From assembly GCF_030052815.1 (NCBI RefSeq), contig NC_079493.1, forward strand, positions 58,633,191 to 58,697,190: a stretch of 64,000 bases of DNA. Direction: 5' to 3'. A program made the position numbers and the translations under genes. Positions 23,672-35,995 of the stretch are shown piece by piece; the stretch's first letter is position 1; each line of letters begins with the position of its first letter. The DNA is from Hevea brasiliensis. Its lineage: Eukaryota; Streptophyta; Magnoliopsida; Malpighiales; Euphorbiaceae. Below the pieces are notes generated by a model, which was not told where the DNA came from, made no database searches, and saw nothing but the letters and a program-made list of their open reading frames with translations.

Positions 23672-25419
23672 GCCTACCTAGTATCAATCATGTGTGCTAG
23701 GTAAGCTTCATAGCCTTTTCTCATCAATTTTCTTGCAACTGTGGCTGAGATAACATTGAACAAGAAATCTGTCCTTTCACCCACAACAATAATCTCATTA
23801 CCCTCATAAGTTTTTAGAGAAATCCTCTTCAATTTGCAATCAACTATTGCCTGATGACGTGACAACCAGTCCATACCCAAAATCAAGTCAAAATCGTGGA
23901 AGGGCAATTCAATTAGGTTGCCCATTGAGAATTCATACCCCTGAATCCTCAATGGGCAACCTTTATACACCTTATTCACTACCACATTGTGGCCTAGCGG
24001 ATTTGTAACAAGAATGTTTTGATCACTCTCCTCTATTGGAACTCCCCTCTCTACGGGTAGTTTGATGCAAATGTAGGAATGAGTGGATCTTGGATCCACC
24101 AATGCATACACAGAAGTGTTGTAGAGGGAAAACGTACCCCTAATGACATCCGGGGCATCTTGCTCCTCCTGAGCTCTGATAGCATAGGCCCTAGCAGGTA
24201 CTCTAGTATCTGGTCTCTCAGCTGACTCAGATGCAGGCCTCAGTGATGGACCAGCTACCTCAGATTTACCGGGCTTCCTACCCCTTTGTGGTGCTGGAGC
24301 AGGTCTGTCAGCTTGTGTTAGAGCAACTATAGTAGTCCTCTTTGGACAATTCTTGATCTGATGTTCTATAGATCGACACCGTAAGCATGCATCGGTCACT
24401 CGCCAACAGTCCCCCTTATGCCACTTCTGGCAGTACGGATAGGCAGAAGATGCTGGGGCTGGTCCCCTAAACACCATTCTTGGAGAGCTGCCCACTGATG
24501 GTGTGGACTGGCCTCTCCTAGGTGTGAACTATGGTCTGGGCCCTTGAGACTGACCCTGATCCTGTGGTGGTCCTGAACTATGAGCAGGAGGACCCTTACT
24601 CTTCTTACTAGGAGCAGAAAATGTACTGGACTGACCCGGACCCCTCTTCTGCTGTCTTTCCCTTCTATTTTGTTCATTGATTCGGACCCTTTCTACGTTT
24701 GATGCAGCATCTACTAGCTTAGCAAAATCTGTGATCTCCAATGCTGTTATCATGACTTTGATATTGTCATTGAGTGCTTCTTCAAACCTTCTACACCTCT
24801 CTGCCTCTGTAGGGACTATCTCCCTCCCATTTCTTCTCAATTTGACAAACTCACGCTCATACTCTACCACTGACAATTGCCTCTGTCTCAAACTGATAAA
24901 TTCTCTTCTTCGTTCTTCTAAATACACTTTGCTAACATATTTCTTCCTGAACTCTGTGAGGAAGAATTCCCAGGTGATCCGTTCTGGTTGCATCTCACTG
25001 GTTACTGTGTCCCACCATTGATATGCATCATCCTGAAGTAAGGACACAACACCCTTCAGGTTCTGCTCGAGGGTGCAGGTAAGCTGTTTTAGCACTCTGA
25101 TTGTTCTATCCAACCAATTTTCTGCGGTCATGGGATCATCCTCCCTCTTCCCAAAGAAATCCACAGCCCCATGTTTTTGTAGTTTCTCTAGATGGGACTT
25201 CTATGGTACTGGTGGAGGTTGTGGCTGTGGTTGTGGTGGTGCAATTGCCCCCATCATTTGCCGGTAGAATTCGGTCATTTGCTGAAATAATGCAAACTGA
25301 GGTTGGGCAGGTGCCTCAGCTGCTGGTGGAGCAGATTCCCCCCTGCCCCCAGATTCAGCCCTTAGTGGAGCATGACTCTCCACCTCTTTATCAACTGCTC
25401 TTTGAGAAGCAGGATCCAT
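23672..25419 (-). pseudogene. Element C gag and protease
   Basis: The Met at 25419 (MDPASQRAV) starts a frame that runs in phase through gag and protease into RT, as usual for this lineage. The Pro/Gln-rich N-terminus is followed by the gag core (LDRTIRVLKQLTC, DDAYQWWDTVTSE, 24960-25110) and YEREFVKLRR. The zinc region has CPYCQKWHKG and then the knuckle CLRCRSIEHQIKNC (24350-24400). The protease motif near 24080 reads LVDPRSTHSY, with Arg for the usual Gly, and [17 protein letters not shown] follows. In-frame stops occur at about 25201, 24527 and 23672, all explainable by single C-to-T or G-to-A changes of Gln or Trp codons. Confidence 0.88.
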
Positions 25420-25530
25420 ATCCTATTCAAAATAAGAAAACAAATAGATCTGCATCAGTGTCACCTCAACACTTACAAATGCAATGCAATGGTAAGCACT
25501 CTATCTAGGCCTAGAAACGCCTAAACCGAT
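25420..25530 (-). other. Leader of element C
   Basis: Untranslated stretch between primer-binding site and gag start; it resembles the leader of element G (61370-61481). Confidence 0.7.
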
Positions 25531-25542
25531 GCTCTGATACCA
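25531..25542 (-). other. Primer-binding site of element C (initiator Met tRNA)
   Basis: TGGTATCAGAGC on the minus strand, 5 bp from the LTR end at 25548. Confidence 0.92.
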
Positions 25543-25547
25543 CTAAA

Positions 25548-28500
25548 TGTGACACCCCTTACCCGTCTACAGTGTAGCCGAGCAAGATATGCCACTCAGT
25601 GTGCCAGAGCACCAATTCATGTTTCAATTATAATTTATCCCTTTTAATTCATTTATTTACAAATTTTGATAAATCTGAATTTTTCTGCAATTTTTATAGA
25701 AAATCCTCCAGGGTGCCGGCTATAAATTGGAAAAACAGTTCTTCTGAACCTGTTTAAAAACACTTCCAATATAATTTCCAAATCCAGAACTCCATTACAC
25801 ACATTTCAAGTCAATCTCAAAATCTCAATACTATTCTCAAAATTTTTTTTCTGTTCACATCACCACTTGAAACATATTCATAAATATTTCTCAACATTTC
25901 ATTTATCAACATACATTATACAGAAAATTTCAATAACATAAAATTTCATATATTTACATTATCACATAATTACAAGAGTTTATAGTTACAATCCAAAACT
26001 AATACAAATTGCAAAATACAAAATGCTACCCAAAGTCCAAATGTCCTACCATATGCATTGTAGATGTGACGTGACTCTGGACTCCGGATGCAGGTCTAAA
26101 AGTTCACCCAGTTTGATGTCTGCTGGGCTCCTCAGCTAGGTCTCCAGTACCTGCGCGTGGCAAAAGTGATGCGCTAAGCAATTCTGCTTAATGGTGACAA
26201 TATAAAATAAAATAAAATAATTATGCAGAATGTGTGATTCCATTTTTTGGTAGACCTAATTTCTGATATTTATTGCAGTATTATTCGATTAAAATTTGGT
26301 AAAATTTATTATCATTGCCCGAGTAACCCATTATAGTCGACTAGACTGGATAAATGGGTAAACTGGCACTGGGTACTAAGTACCTCGGACCATTACACCA
26401 TCGGTCAGATTGTGTCTCTCGGTGTGCAACAGAACAGCTAATAAGCTGTAATAATTATCACGGATAAAACCCAACTGTAATAACTCAAGTAACATAGCCA
26501 AAGGCTATTATGTCACAGAATGGGATGGGAAGCCATGAAACACAGAATGGCATGAAGCCATATCCAGTACTGCTAACAGAACCCTAGTGGCATGCCATCC
26601 TATCCAAACCAATCTTGCTAGGTGTACTAGGGCATGTTACACTTTTAAATTGTATAATTTTAGAAATTTAAGTTTAGGTGTTACTATTCATTTCATTAGT
26701 CAACTAAAATGTTGAATTTTGCATAGGTAATAGGTACATTGGTTCTAATACTCCCAACATACCACATTTTGTATTCTAAAATTGTTGGTATTGATTGCCA
26801 ATACCATTTTTAAGCTTAATGTTAATTGGGCAGAATTTTCAGTTTTCAAGTTTTGTGTTTACTGTTCCATTAGTCATTTTTGCAATGCGAAATTGGTAAA
26901 ATGATCAACATGAAAGCTATTCCTTATTTTGTCTAGTTGCATTTCCCTTTTTGAATCACTCCATTTGGAGTTTTGTAGCTCAAGTTATGGCCCAAAAACC
27001 ACAATTGGCCGGATTATGATTTTTCCAGAATTTCTGGACTGACCAAATCTACAGTGTCAGGAGTAGTAACTTCAGGTCCCTATTTGAATATGTTATGATC
27101 ATAATTTGGGTTAGGTTTCTTCATGAAAGTTGTTGGTCTATATCTTAGCTTGTTGCTGGAAAACTTTCAGGTCAATTGAACTTTTTTATACTGAGTTATG
27201 GCCAAATGACTAAACACTATTTATTTAGTCATTTTGCCCAGGCAGAATGCAGGTCACCCAGATTAGGGCAATCTTTTGGTCAACTTGGTTTGGTTTTCTG
27301 GGCATGGTTTCTTCACCAAATTTGTGCCATTATGTGTTTAGTTTCACGTCTAATTGGCCTTGCACCAATTGAACCTCTACAATTCTAGTTATTGCTGCCC
27401 AAACCTGCTGGACTCATGCCCAGTCCTACAGGTCACCAAGGGCAGCCACACTAAACTCAAATCCCACTACACAATTCACTTCATTTTTGATTTAAACATA
27501 ACCAAGTGGTCACTAATTGACCATTAAAACCTACTTCCATCATCACATAATCAAAGTCTCATTTTTCACCCCCAACCCTAACTCAAACATTACAAATCAT
27601 GCATTATCATTGTATTTTATCAGTCCACTTAAGAGCTACATATTGAGGGAAGCCACACTACCATTTTAGCTCCACAAAAATCATCACCATCTTACCCTAA
27701 CAAAGGGTGCCGAAATTATGGGTTGGCATACAAATGGTATTCAACAAATTTTCTTTGTAATTTACACTAATTCAAAGTCCTTAACATGAATTTAAAGTGA
27801 AAATCATGGTTAGGTCACAAACCTCTAATGGAGTGAGATTTCCCACTTACTAGGGTTCCTCTTTTTCCTTTCTTTTTGCACCCAAAAGACTCTCCAAGGT
27901 GTAAGAACACTTTTTTGTGTTGGGAATATAGGGTTTAGTGGGACAAAAGCTAGGGAAATCAAGCTTTGAAAAGCTTGCTCAAGTTTGGCTATGGAGGAGG
28001 GGTGACGACAAGAAGAAGAAGAAAGAGAGAGTTCTGATTTTTTTTTCATTTTTCAGCCCATTAAGTCTCTTTTAAATAAGCTTATGCCATGTGTCAACAT
28101 TGGATTGGTTGGAGAATTTTAATGACATCATTATGATGTCATAATTCCATTTTCTTTCATTTTCTCTCCTTTTCTTGTCTATTTAATTTCAATTAAATTT
28201 TTAACAACATTTATTCATATTCTATATTATATAAATTATTTATTTAACTGGACAAGTTGGCCAAAAATCATCTCTAAAGACAAAATGACCAAAATGCCCT
28301 TCATTTGGCTTAACGAGCCAAAATTGTGTGTACTGATAGAAAAATTTTTCTAAGCATTTTCTTGGCATTCTAATGCCATAAGAACCTCAATGACCCTTCT
28401 CTAGAGTCCCAATAATTATTTTATAATTTTTCCCCCAGGTTTAGGGTTGCTAACGGCCTTCACCGTCACTTCCCCTTCGGGTTACTCTTCCCTGGTGTTT

Positions 28501-28685
28501 CGGCACATTTAACCTTAGTGTATTTCGTTTCTAAAAATTTTTCCTTGATTTTTATGAGCATTATTTTGTTTCTTTATAACTCCTCACTCTAATCTATTTA
28601 TAATTTCAAACACTCTAGCTGTCCAGACTGACATTTGTCACTTGAATAGTAGACTGTACGGATTAGCTAAAGTGAGGATGTTACA
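25548..28685 (-). repeat. 5' LTR of element C
   Basis: 3138 bp, partner of 17703-20819. Open frames at 27176-27388 and 27825-28049 are not credible genes. Confidence 0.9.
28452..28514 (-). promoter_or_regulatory. 5S rRNA-like block in C 5' LTR (weak)
   Basis: Same block as 20590-20650, starting 171 bp inside the LTR 5' end; its A-box-like part has decayed further. Confidence 0.45.
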
Positions 28686-28690
28686 TTCTC

Positions 28691-28998
28691 TCTAATCACT
28701 ATTCTGCCTCTAAACGATCTACTGTCCCCTTGAACTCAATAGCCCCATATTTCATCAATTTGTCATACTGCCTAGCTGAAGACTGTGGTTGTACCACTGG
28801 TGTCTGTAGTGGGACTTGAGTAGGCACGTTACCAGCTATCTGTTGGAACATTGTAGCCATCTGCTGAGCGAACTGAGTAGGAAACTACGGTACTGAGGGG
28901 GCTGGTGCGGCTGATCCACTAACATTATGTAGGGCTGGGGCATCCCCTTGTACCTCAGACTCTATCGATTGATCGACTGACCGATCACCCTCTTCCAT
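28691..28998 (-). pseudogene. Element B gag, N-terminal part
   Basis: The Met at 28998 begins MEEGDRSVDQSIE, nearly the same as the gag start of element D (46329). The chain continues to RQYDKLMKYGAIEFKGTVD near 28720, where gag of D has a very similar stretch, and is then cut by element C. The reading resumes at 17697. In-frame stops are present, one after a Pro-rich stretch near 28885. Confidence 0.8.
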
Positions 28999-29167
28999 AG
29001 TGAATTCGAGGATCTTAGACCTCCTGAACAAATAACACAAGGAGATTTCCTCCCGTTAGTGCATATTTATAATGTAATGTACTGTATGTATCAAAAAATG
29101 ACATTGAGTAGTTGTACTATAAAGAAAGAATATTCAAATTATAGGTGAAAATAAAATTTAAAAACTA
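28999..29167 (-). other. Leader of element B
   Basis: Untranslated leader; it is strongly similar to the leader of D (46330-46499), including a shared stretch on AACACAAGGAGATTTCC. Confidence 0.7.
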
Positions 29168-29179
29168 GCCCTGATATCA
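29168..29179 (-). other. Degenerate primer-binding site of element B
   Basis: The minus strand reads TGATATCAGGGC, two transitions away from TGGTATCAGAGC, 8 bp from the LTR end. Confidence 0.75.
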
Positions 29180-29187
29180 CTAAAACA

Positions 29188-32100
29188 TGTCACACCCTAC
29201 CCCTCCGTAAGGCATAACATGATCCCGTAGTATACCTAATGAATTACCAACTTCATTTACTGATAACCCATTAAATACACTACAAGGGATTTTAAGACTT
29301 TTCTTACTTCTTTTTACAATGGTGAGCATTATTGACAGGTGTTAAAAAATTTTTTAGCTAAAGTGACACAAAATAACACATTTGAAGTATTAATAATTTA
29401 TGTAAAAATTTTGGCTGAGTGCCATTTGTATTTTGAATAAAACAGTTCTTCAAAAACCTGTAAAAAGCACTTCAAATATATTTCTCAATCTCAAACTCCA
29501 ACATCCAAATCAACACAATAAGTTTCTCAACATTTGTTTACTCAATCCACAATAATTTTTTAGTGTTTTCAAAAGCTGAGATAAAAGAAATATATCACAA
29601 TATTTACAAACCAAAATAATTTACAAATTTAGTTTACAACTTTAATTTACAATTTTAATTTACAGCTGTTCAAAACCAAGAACACTATATACATACAGTG
29701 AACATACATTATAATATAAAATGCAAAATATAGTATACTCAATATACCCGATGAACTCTCAATATAGCATTAGCAGCCTAGTCTGCTGCCCTGTTAGTCT
29801 GTCTACCTGCGATAGCAATAAAAAGCTATCACTAAATAAAATTTACTCAGTGGTGCACAATAACAATTTGAATTGCAATATATAAATCTTTTATTGACAA
29901 TTCACAAATCAAATAATTCACAATTCCATTTCACAATTTACAAAGTTCATATAACACAAATTTGATCAAACAATTGAATAACACAGTTTTGCCAATTAAT
30001 AACCCCATTTGATCAAATAACTGAATAATATAGTGTTGCAAATCAATAGCACCATTAGATCGAATAACTGAATAATATAGTGTTGCCAATCAATAACACA
30101 ATTTAGGCCATGACACAATTTTTCCGCATATGCCGTGTTGTACATCACGACATGACACACTAACCCCAATAATCGAAATCAATGAGGGAGGAAGCTAGCT
30201 AAATAATGAGTACTCATCCATACTCGCCTCAGACTGACAAGTCAAAGAGGGAGGAATATAATCACACTCACCCCATAAATGGAGGAGGAACATAGTAACA
30301 GTGTCATGCCAAGTGTGAATCAAAACAATTCCAAATCACAATATTTCATACAATTCCCAAATCACATTTTATCTTAAAATTTCCATTTGCAAAGTAGGCA
30401 ACACAATAATTTTCAAATAAGATTCTCAAAGCCAAAACAATACAAAATTATTCATAACTCATTCCTCCAAATAATTTTTTTGGTAAAAGGAGTGAATATA
30501 AAAAGTATTATGCACAGACACAATTTAAAACTATAATGTTCAAATAAATTTTTAAGTAGAAAATAAGAAATCAAAATTATTGTGCACAAACACAGTTTAA
30601 AACAATAACATACAAATAATCATAATTTATTTCAATTGAAAAATTGGAAAGAAATAACTATTGTGCACAAGCCTCCGATATATGCCTCTTGGCCCTGACT
30701 CAGTGTTCCTTATGCTTCTCAATATCCTTTTCAACTGAAACACACAATTTAAAGTGTTTCAGTACTCAATGAATTTGTTTCTAACAATAAAATCCAATAT
30801 TTAAATTTTTCTTGGTACTATTCCCTTCAATTCATTTTATTAGTCAACCGATAATATTGACCCTTGATGCACTCTAAGTGAGTCAATTCTAATGTTACCA
30901 ATATGTCACATTTAACAACCTTTTATTGTTGGAACATATTACCAAATTCATTTTCAAGTATATTGCATTTTATTGCAATTTGCCGGATTTCGGTATACTG
31001 ATTTGACCTAGCCGAATGACCTAGTTCCTTCGATTTTCGGGTTTCGATCCAAACTACAAACTTGTAGGTCTATGTCTTATTGCACGTGGGGAAAAATTTC
31101 AGGTTATTCTGAGTTGTGTAGACCAAGTTATGGTCAATCTACCAATGCTGGATAGAATGTACCAAAATGGTAGCTTTATGTCATTTTTAGGTCACTTTTG
31201 GTTCAGCCAGTTTTTGGACCTGAACTTATACAAGCTATTTGGCTTGGTTCTGGCCATTTTTGGGCTTTGGTGTCTTCATAAGAATTGTAGATATATGTCT
31301 CAACTATTCATGGCAAAAATGTCAGGTCAATTGGACCTGTTTTGAGTGAGTTATGGCCAAAACACTAACTACTGCCCTAATGGTCAATTTTCAGGTTTTC
31401 AAAGCACTAATCCGGATTTCGTCATTTTTCAAGTCACCTTCTAAGCAGAATTTTGGCAAGCTTCCTTCATGAAAGTTGGAACATTTTGTGCCTAGTTTCA
31501 CCTTTAGTTGGTCTCATACCAATTGCAGCCACACACTTAAGGTTCTAAGCCAAAACATACACTGCCCTTTTACACATTGTTCATCACTCATCAATTACAC
31601 ATCCTATGCTTACCAAGTTAACTCTTCCATGTCATTTCTGTTTTGTACCTTACCAATAACACATTTCACAACACATTTTTGGTCATTTTGGCAGCTTATA
31701 ACCATTCTCAATATGCACACTATAACCCAGGATTTTCCAAGTCCAATTACAACAATTAAACACATGAATATACCTCATTTACATGTCCAAATTCAAACCT
31801 TAAGACACACATACATGCTGGCATCCATAACAACATAATTCAACAATATAATTCCATAAACCAAACCATGAAACAACACATTTTGATCTTCTTCATAAGG
31901 TTGCCATAAGTTTACACATACCCATCAATTTCCACTTTCACTTTTCAAGCTTACAATTCAAACCTTACACATGGGATTCAACTTCAATACAATTAAACAT
32001 TTTAATCACCATTCAAACCACTATTTACATGCAAGAATAAACTGTTCTTATTGAAGTTCCATGGCTTCCAAAATGTAACTCTCCATTAACTCATCAAACT

Positions 32101-33034
32101 TCAAAAATCTTTCCATAAATCAACTACCCACAACACCCATTCAAAGTTTAATGAAACAAGAAATAAAAATACATACTTACCACTTTTGAAATTCTTCAAA
32201 ATCTCACCAAAACTTAATTTTCTTGCTGCCTATCTACTGTCCAAGTTGTGTAGAACAACTTTAGTAAAGGAAAATGCAAGAATCATGGCTTGAAGATGGG
32301 AGAGTAAAGTTTGCATGGTTGGCCATCCATGGAGGTTTTGAGAGTTTTTTCTTCAATTCAGCAAGATGAGTGAGGTTGAAGAAGATGAGTGATCTACTGT
32401 CCACAATATGTTTAATGGTCCACTTTAGTGGAGTTAGTGGAGCACTAATAGAATTAAAAGCATTTTTTATGTTAAACTTCCATCTTTTGCTATTTAGATT
32501 TTGTACCACTATTTTAATTTTTCATGATATTTTCAAGTGTAATATCATTTATTTTTAATGGACATTTAGGTCAAAAGACAACTTGGGGTGTTAAATGACC
32601 ACAATGCCCCTGTTCGGCTTGCATTCCCAATTTTTCGGTAACACCGAGTTTTGTAATTTTCTCGATTTCTTATTTTTCTTTGTACTAATTAATTAATTTT
32701 TATTTGATCTTTCTAATAATATTTATACTTAAATAGACGTTTATTTAAGTCCTAAAAATATTTTTTAGGGTTCCCCGCGATCCAGTGCTAGTCAACGGTC
32801 CATGCCGCAACTTCCTGGTACAGTCACCCATCGCTATGGTTCTCGGCTCGTTTAACTTGGTTACATTTCATTCCTATTATTTTTTCTTTGTTTTTCTTGT
32901 CTTTTCTTTTCTTGTATTTCATTATTCTATGTCTCCTCACTAATATTTAAATATAGTTCTAGGCATTCTAGCTGTCCGGACAGACACTGGTCACTGGAGC
33001 AGTAGAACGCACTACCGAACATAGGGGTGTTACA
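29188..33034 (-). repeat. 5' LTR of element B
   Basis: 3847 bp, partner of 11970-15821. It has the same three-part repeat near 31060-31560 and short spurious frames at 31130-31345, 31476-31838 and 32261-32509. Confidence 0.9.
32803..32858 (-). promoter_or_regulatory. 5S rRNA-like block in B 5' LTR
   Basis: On the minus strand AAGTTAAACG, then GATGGGTGACT, starting 176 bp inside the LTR 5' end. Confidence 0.6.
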
Positions 33035-33729
33035 TCGTTTTTCTTGATGGAAATTAGTCCTAAGTTATCCTAAATCCTCTCTCAAGGCACCTAGGGTGTA
33101 TTCTAATTAACTCAAACTCGACTTTCATGGTGATCAAATTAATTAAAATCCTTTAAGATCTTTGACCAATTTTGAAGTTCCGCAAAGTTATCAGCCTTTG
33201 TCTAGATCAGAATTTCTAGGTTCAAGATCTTGATTTTATAATATTACTCTTCACCTTTTGATTCTTCAATTAACATCTACAATCATGGCTAAGTGGGTAC
33301 TACCACATAGCATGCATTAAGATCACAAGAAATTAAATCAAGGAACGAATCTCAAATCCAATAAATAAAACTTAGTGTTCATCCATAATAATAATAACAA
33401 GCATTACTCTCCCAAATCTAGAATAAGAAAACTACTCACTCATGGTGAGTTCAGCAAACATCATGATAAAAGGTAAAAATAGTAAAAAGAAAATCATGTA
33501 GAAGAAATAAAACAATAAAAATCTGTCTAGGGAGATGAAATGAAGGAACCGAAGAGAGTTTGCAGCATTGATCTTGTGGAGCTTCAGCTGGAAAACTCCT
33601 TTTGGTACTGATGTTTCTCTCCTCGAGATGGCTGGAGAAAGTGTAGAGTGTGGATTTCTCTCTTTCAAAACTCCTCAAAAGTGCTATGAAGAGATAAAAG
33701 AGAGCCCCCCTTTCTGATGTTTTCTCTTC

Positions 33730-33737
33730 TATTTATA
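33730..33737 (-). promoter_or_regulatory. Probable TATA box of Athila-like LTR
   Basis: TATAAATA on the minus strand, about 550 bp inside the LTR 5' end; transcription would start near 33700 and run toward gag. Confidence 0.55.
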
Positions 33738-33844
33738 ATGGTTGCTTTAGGGTTAGGTCATTTTGAGTCCAAAAGGCTTTAGAAGTCTCATTTGAATCAG
33801 AAAACAAGAGCAGAAATTCGAGTTATAAAACTGGCTACAGCATA

Positions 33845-34082
33845 GTACACGGCACGCGTGTCACTATACGGCCCAGGGCCTTGTAACTTGCTGAAGTGGA
33901 ACTGCAGAGTCTTGCATTGGCATAGAGACCTACACGGGTCTGCGCTAACTACACGGGCCTGGTTACATGGGCCTGGAACATCATTACACGATTCGTGTAC
34001 TTTTATTTCTCCATTGGCTATCTGTTTTTCTTCTGGTAGGAGATTACACAAGTCTGGGACTTGGCTTACACGACCCGTGTAC
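33845..34082. repeat. Cluster of ACACGG...CCGTGT palindromes (Athila LTR)
   Basis: At least six imperfect copies of the theme ACACGRNYCGTGT lie in about 240 bp, for example TACACGGCACGCGTGT near 33845, TTACACGATTCGTGTAC near 33985 and TTACACGACCCGTGTAC near 34066. A similar cluster lies in Copia T3 at 37312-37520. Confidence 0.7.
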
Positions 34083-35532
34083 TTTGTGGGTCTTCCTTTT
34101 GCACTCCAATACAGTGAGGCTTCACCCAAACACCTGAAATGATGTAGAAAACATGGAATTAAGGGCTTGACAATAGAAATTACAAAAACTAATGAACTCA
34201 ACTACTATGCATGAAAATACTTACCTAAATGCTATGAGATAGTATACAAATGTGCTTAAAAACATCTATATAATTCAAGTGTATCATTTACTCCCAAGGT
34301 ATTAATATGAGATATTAATAAGTTGGAGTGGTGAGTCTTATGCCACATAACAAATGTGATAGGCACTTATATATGATAAGTAGGCAGAACCAGTGACGCT
34401 TATGACAAGCATGTGGAGTTTACTCTTGTGAATGCATTGTCATATATCATATCGGTGCATATAATCTTTAGACCTGAGATAACACAGTTATCTTGTTTAT
34501 AGGTGGTTTAAGTTTGATACTGCTTTCATACTCGTACTGTGTATGGGTATAGGGCATGTGTTAGCTCCTACTAGTTATATATATGGAGATAAGTATTAAT
34601 CAAGATGGGATCCGTTACCCTAAGTAATTAGGGATAAAATCCTAAGTTTATTTAATTATTATTGATGATTCAAGTTCCTAGCCAAATAGATAGACTTAAT
34701 CATAAATGAGTTTCTGACAAGAAAGTCTGATTAATCAAGAATTAGAATTAAAAGAGAACATAACATTCATAGCAAATGGAGTTTAACATTAACCATGACT
34801 CCAGGTAGAATTAGAATTTTGTAACGGAGAGATCTTAGTGTATGGTAACATATAATTAAAGTTCATTTAAGGTATTCCTCATTACTGATTGGGTGGCCAT
34901 GGCATGATATGCTAGGTGTCAACTATGGTCTTTGAAATGTCTAAAATAATTTAGAGAAATCATTTACAGTAAGAAAGAGTTCTAATGATATTAAGAGTTA
35001 ATATCATTTTTCATTACCAATTAGTAATGAGCCTAGTAAGTCACACACCTACACAAGTAATTCACCAAATATGATTTAATTGATTAATTAAAAAGTTTAA
35101 TTAATTAATTAAATATGTTTGATTTGCAATGAGATTGCAAGGTCCCTAGCATGACTTAAAACCAAATATAGGTTATTGAATGTATAATATAAATTAAATT
35201 TATATTTAAAGAGTTTAAATATGAATTTAATTGTGAAATTAATAAATAGGGATTAATTACTTAATCAATTTATATTTGATATAAATTAATTTGAGGGAGA
35301 AATTAAAATTTTGGATTAAGAACTCAAAATTATACATAAGGGCAAAATGAACTTTTCACCTGGTGACATGTGGCACTATGCTAGCTTGCCACTTGTCTTC
35401 CAATCATAAAAGATAATTAAATGAAGATTAAATCTAACTTTGACAAATGGCTTGATGTGATTAAGTCTGCTAAAAGCAAGATTAAATCCTAGCATAACAT
35501 GTGGTAATGCATTTATGTCAAATTGTCTTATG

Positions 35533-35539
35533 TATATAA
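35533..35539 (+). promoter_or_regulatory. Probable LTR TATA box (T3)
   Basis: TATATAA, same relative place as in T1 and T2. Confidence 0.5.
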
Positions 35540-35995
35540 ATGAAGAAAATAGAAGAAAATTGATCTTCTTCCTCCTCTTTTCTTCTTGGATGGCAACAAT
35601 GGCTAACCTTCCTTCATCTTGATTTCTCCATTAATTCTAAGGTAAAAACCTTGATTTTCTTTGGATTAAAATTGCTAAAAAGAGTTTCTAGTCCCATATA
35701 CATCCTTTATACCCTGATCAAAGCATAACCCCTAAAGTTCAAGTGCTTGGCAAGCTTTTAAAGGGACTTTTGGGACTGCCATTGGTGTGCTTATGGTATA
35801 CAAGTTAGAAGGGCAACATTTGGAGCCCTAGGAGTACCCAAAGTGAGTAAGAAAGATTGATTCAGCACCTTGGAGGTTAGTTGAATTTAATTCTTCCAAA
35901 AACTAGGATTTTATGAATTAATAGTTAATTTTCAATCCTAAATGGCAAACGAACTCCTAATGTGTGCCAAAAGTGTGATTTGGTATGCTAGAGGG

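Larger units (their letters stand above)
17703..28685 (-). mobile_element. Tekay-like Gypsy element C, complete structure
   Basis: The 10,983-bp element has two LTRs, primer-binding site, gag-pol and polypurine tract. It is inserted in the gag of element B: the B reading resumes on either side. Flanking 5-mers TTTTC (17698-17702) and TTCTC (28686-28690) match at four of five positions. The Gypsy order (RT, RNase H, integrase) and a chromodomain-like tail after integrase place it among chromoviruses; the long LTRs suggest Tekay/Del. Confidence 0.9.
11970..33034 (-). mobile_element. Gypsy element B: giant LTRs, gag only, hosting C
   Basis: The ends are TGTCACACCC at 11970 and GTGTTACA at 33034, flanked by a perfect 5-bp duplication TCGTT (11965-11969 and 33035-33039). 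Without element C the internal region is about 2.4 kb (28691-29187 plus 15822-17702), shorter than one LTR. It holds gag and a scrap of protease, and no RT, RNase H or integrase. It is therefore non-autonomous, like the plant TR-GAG class. The leader and gag start resemble element D, a plausible helper family. Confidence 0.85.
8378..34286 (-). mobile_element. Athila-like Gypsy element A, with B and C nested in its LTR
   Basis: On the minus strand the order is 5' LTR (34286 down to 11682, interrupted by B), primer-binding site, Athila-type gag, DLGAS protease and the start of reverse transcriptase. It is cut at 8378 by Copia T2; the rest of pol and the 3' LTR should lie left of the window. The outer end at 34286 lies inside the LTR of Copia T3, so A is younger than T3 and older than B, C and T2. 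Confidence 0.85.
33035..34286 (-). repeat. Athila-like 5' LTR, 5' segment
   Basis: Outer part of the LTR of element A, resuming after B with the target-site copy TCGTT. It starts on the minus strand with TGATACACTTG at 34286. With 11682-11964 the LTR totals about 1.5 kb. It carries a TATA-like box and a cluster of imperfect palindromes. The frames at 33432-33668 and 33797-34201 have no family resemblance and lie in the LTR. Confidence 0.82.

Noticed and set aside
33797..34201. 134-codon frame on the minus strand
   Set aside because: It is the Athila LTR palindrome cluster translated; Cys/Pro/Ser-rich with no family resemblance.
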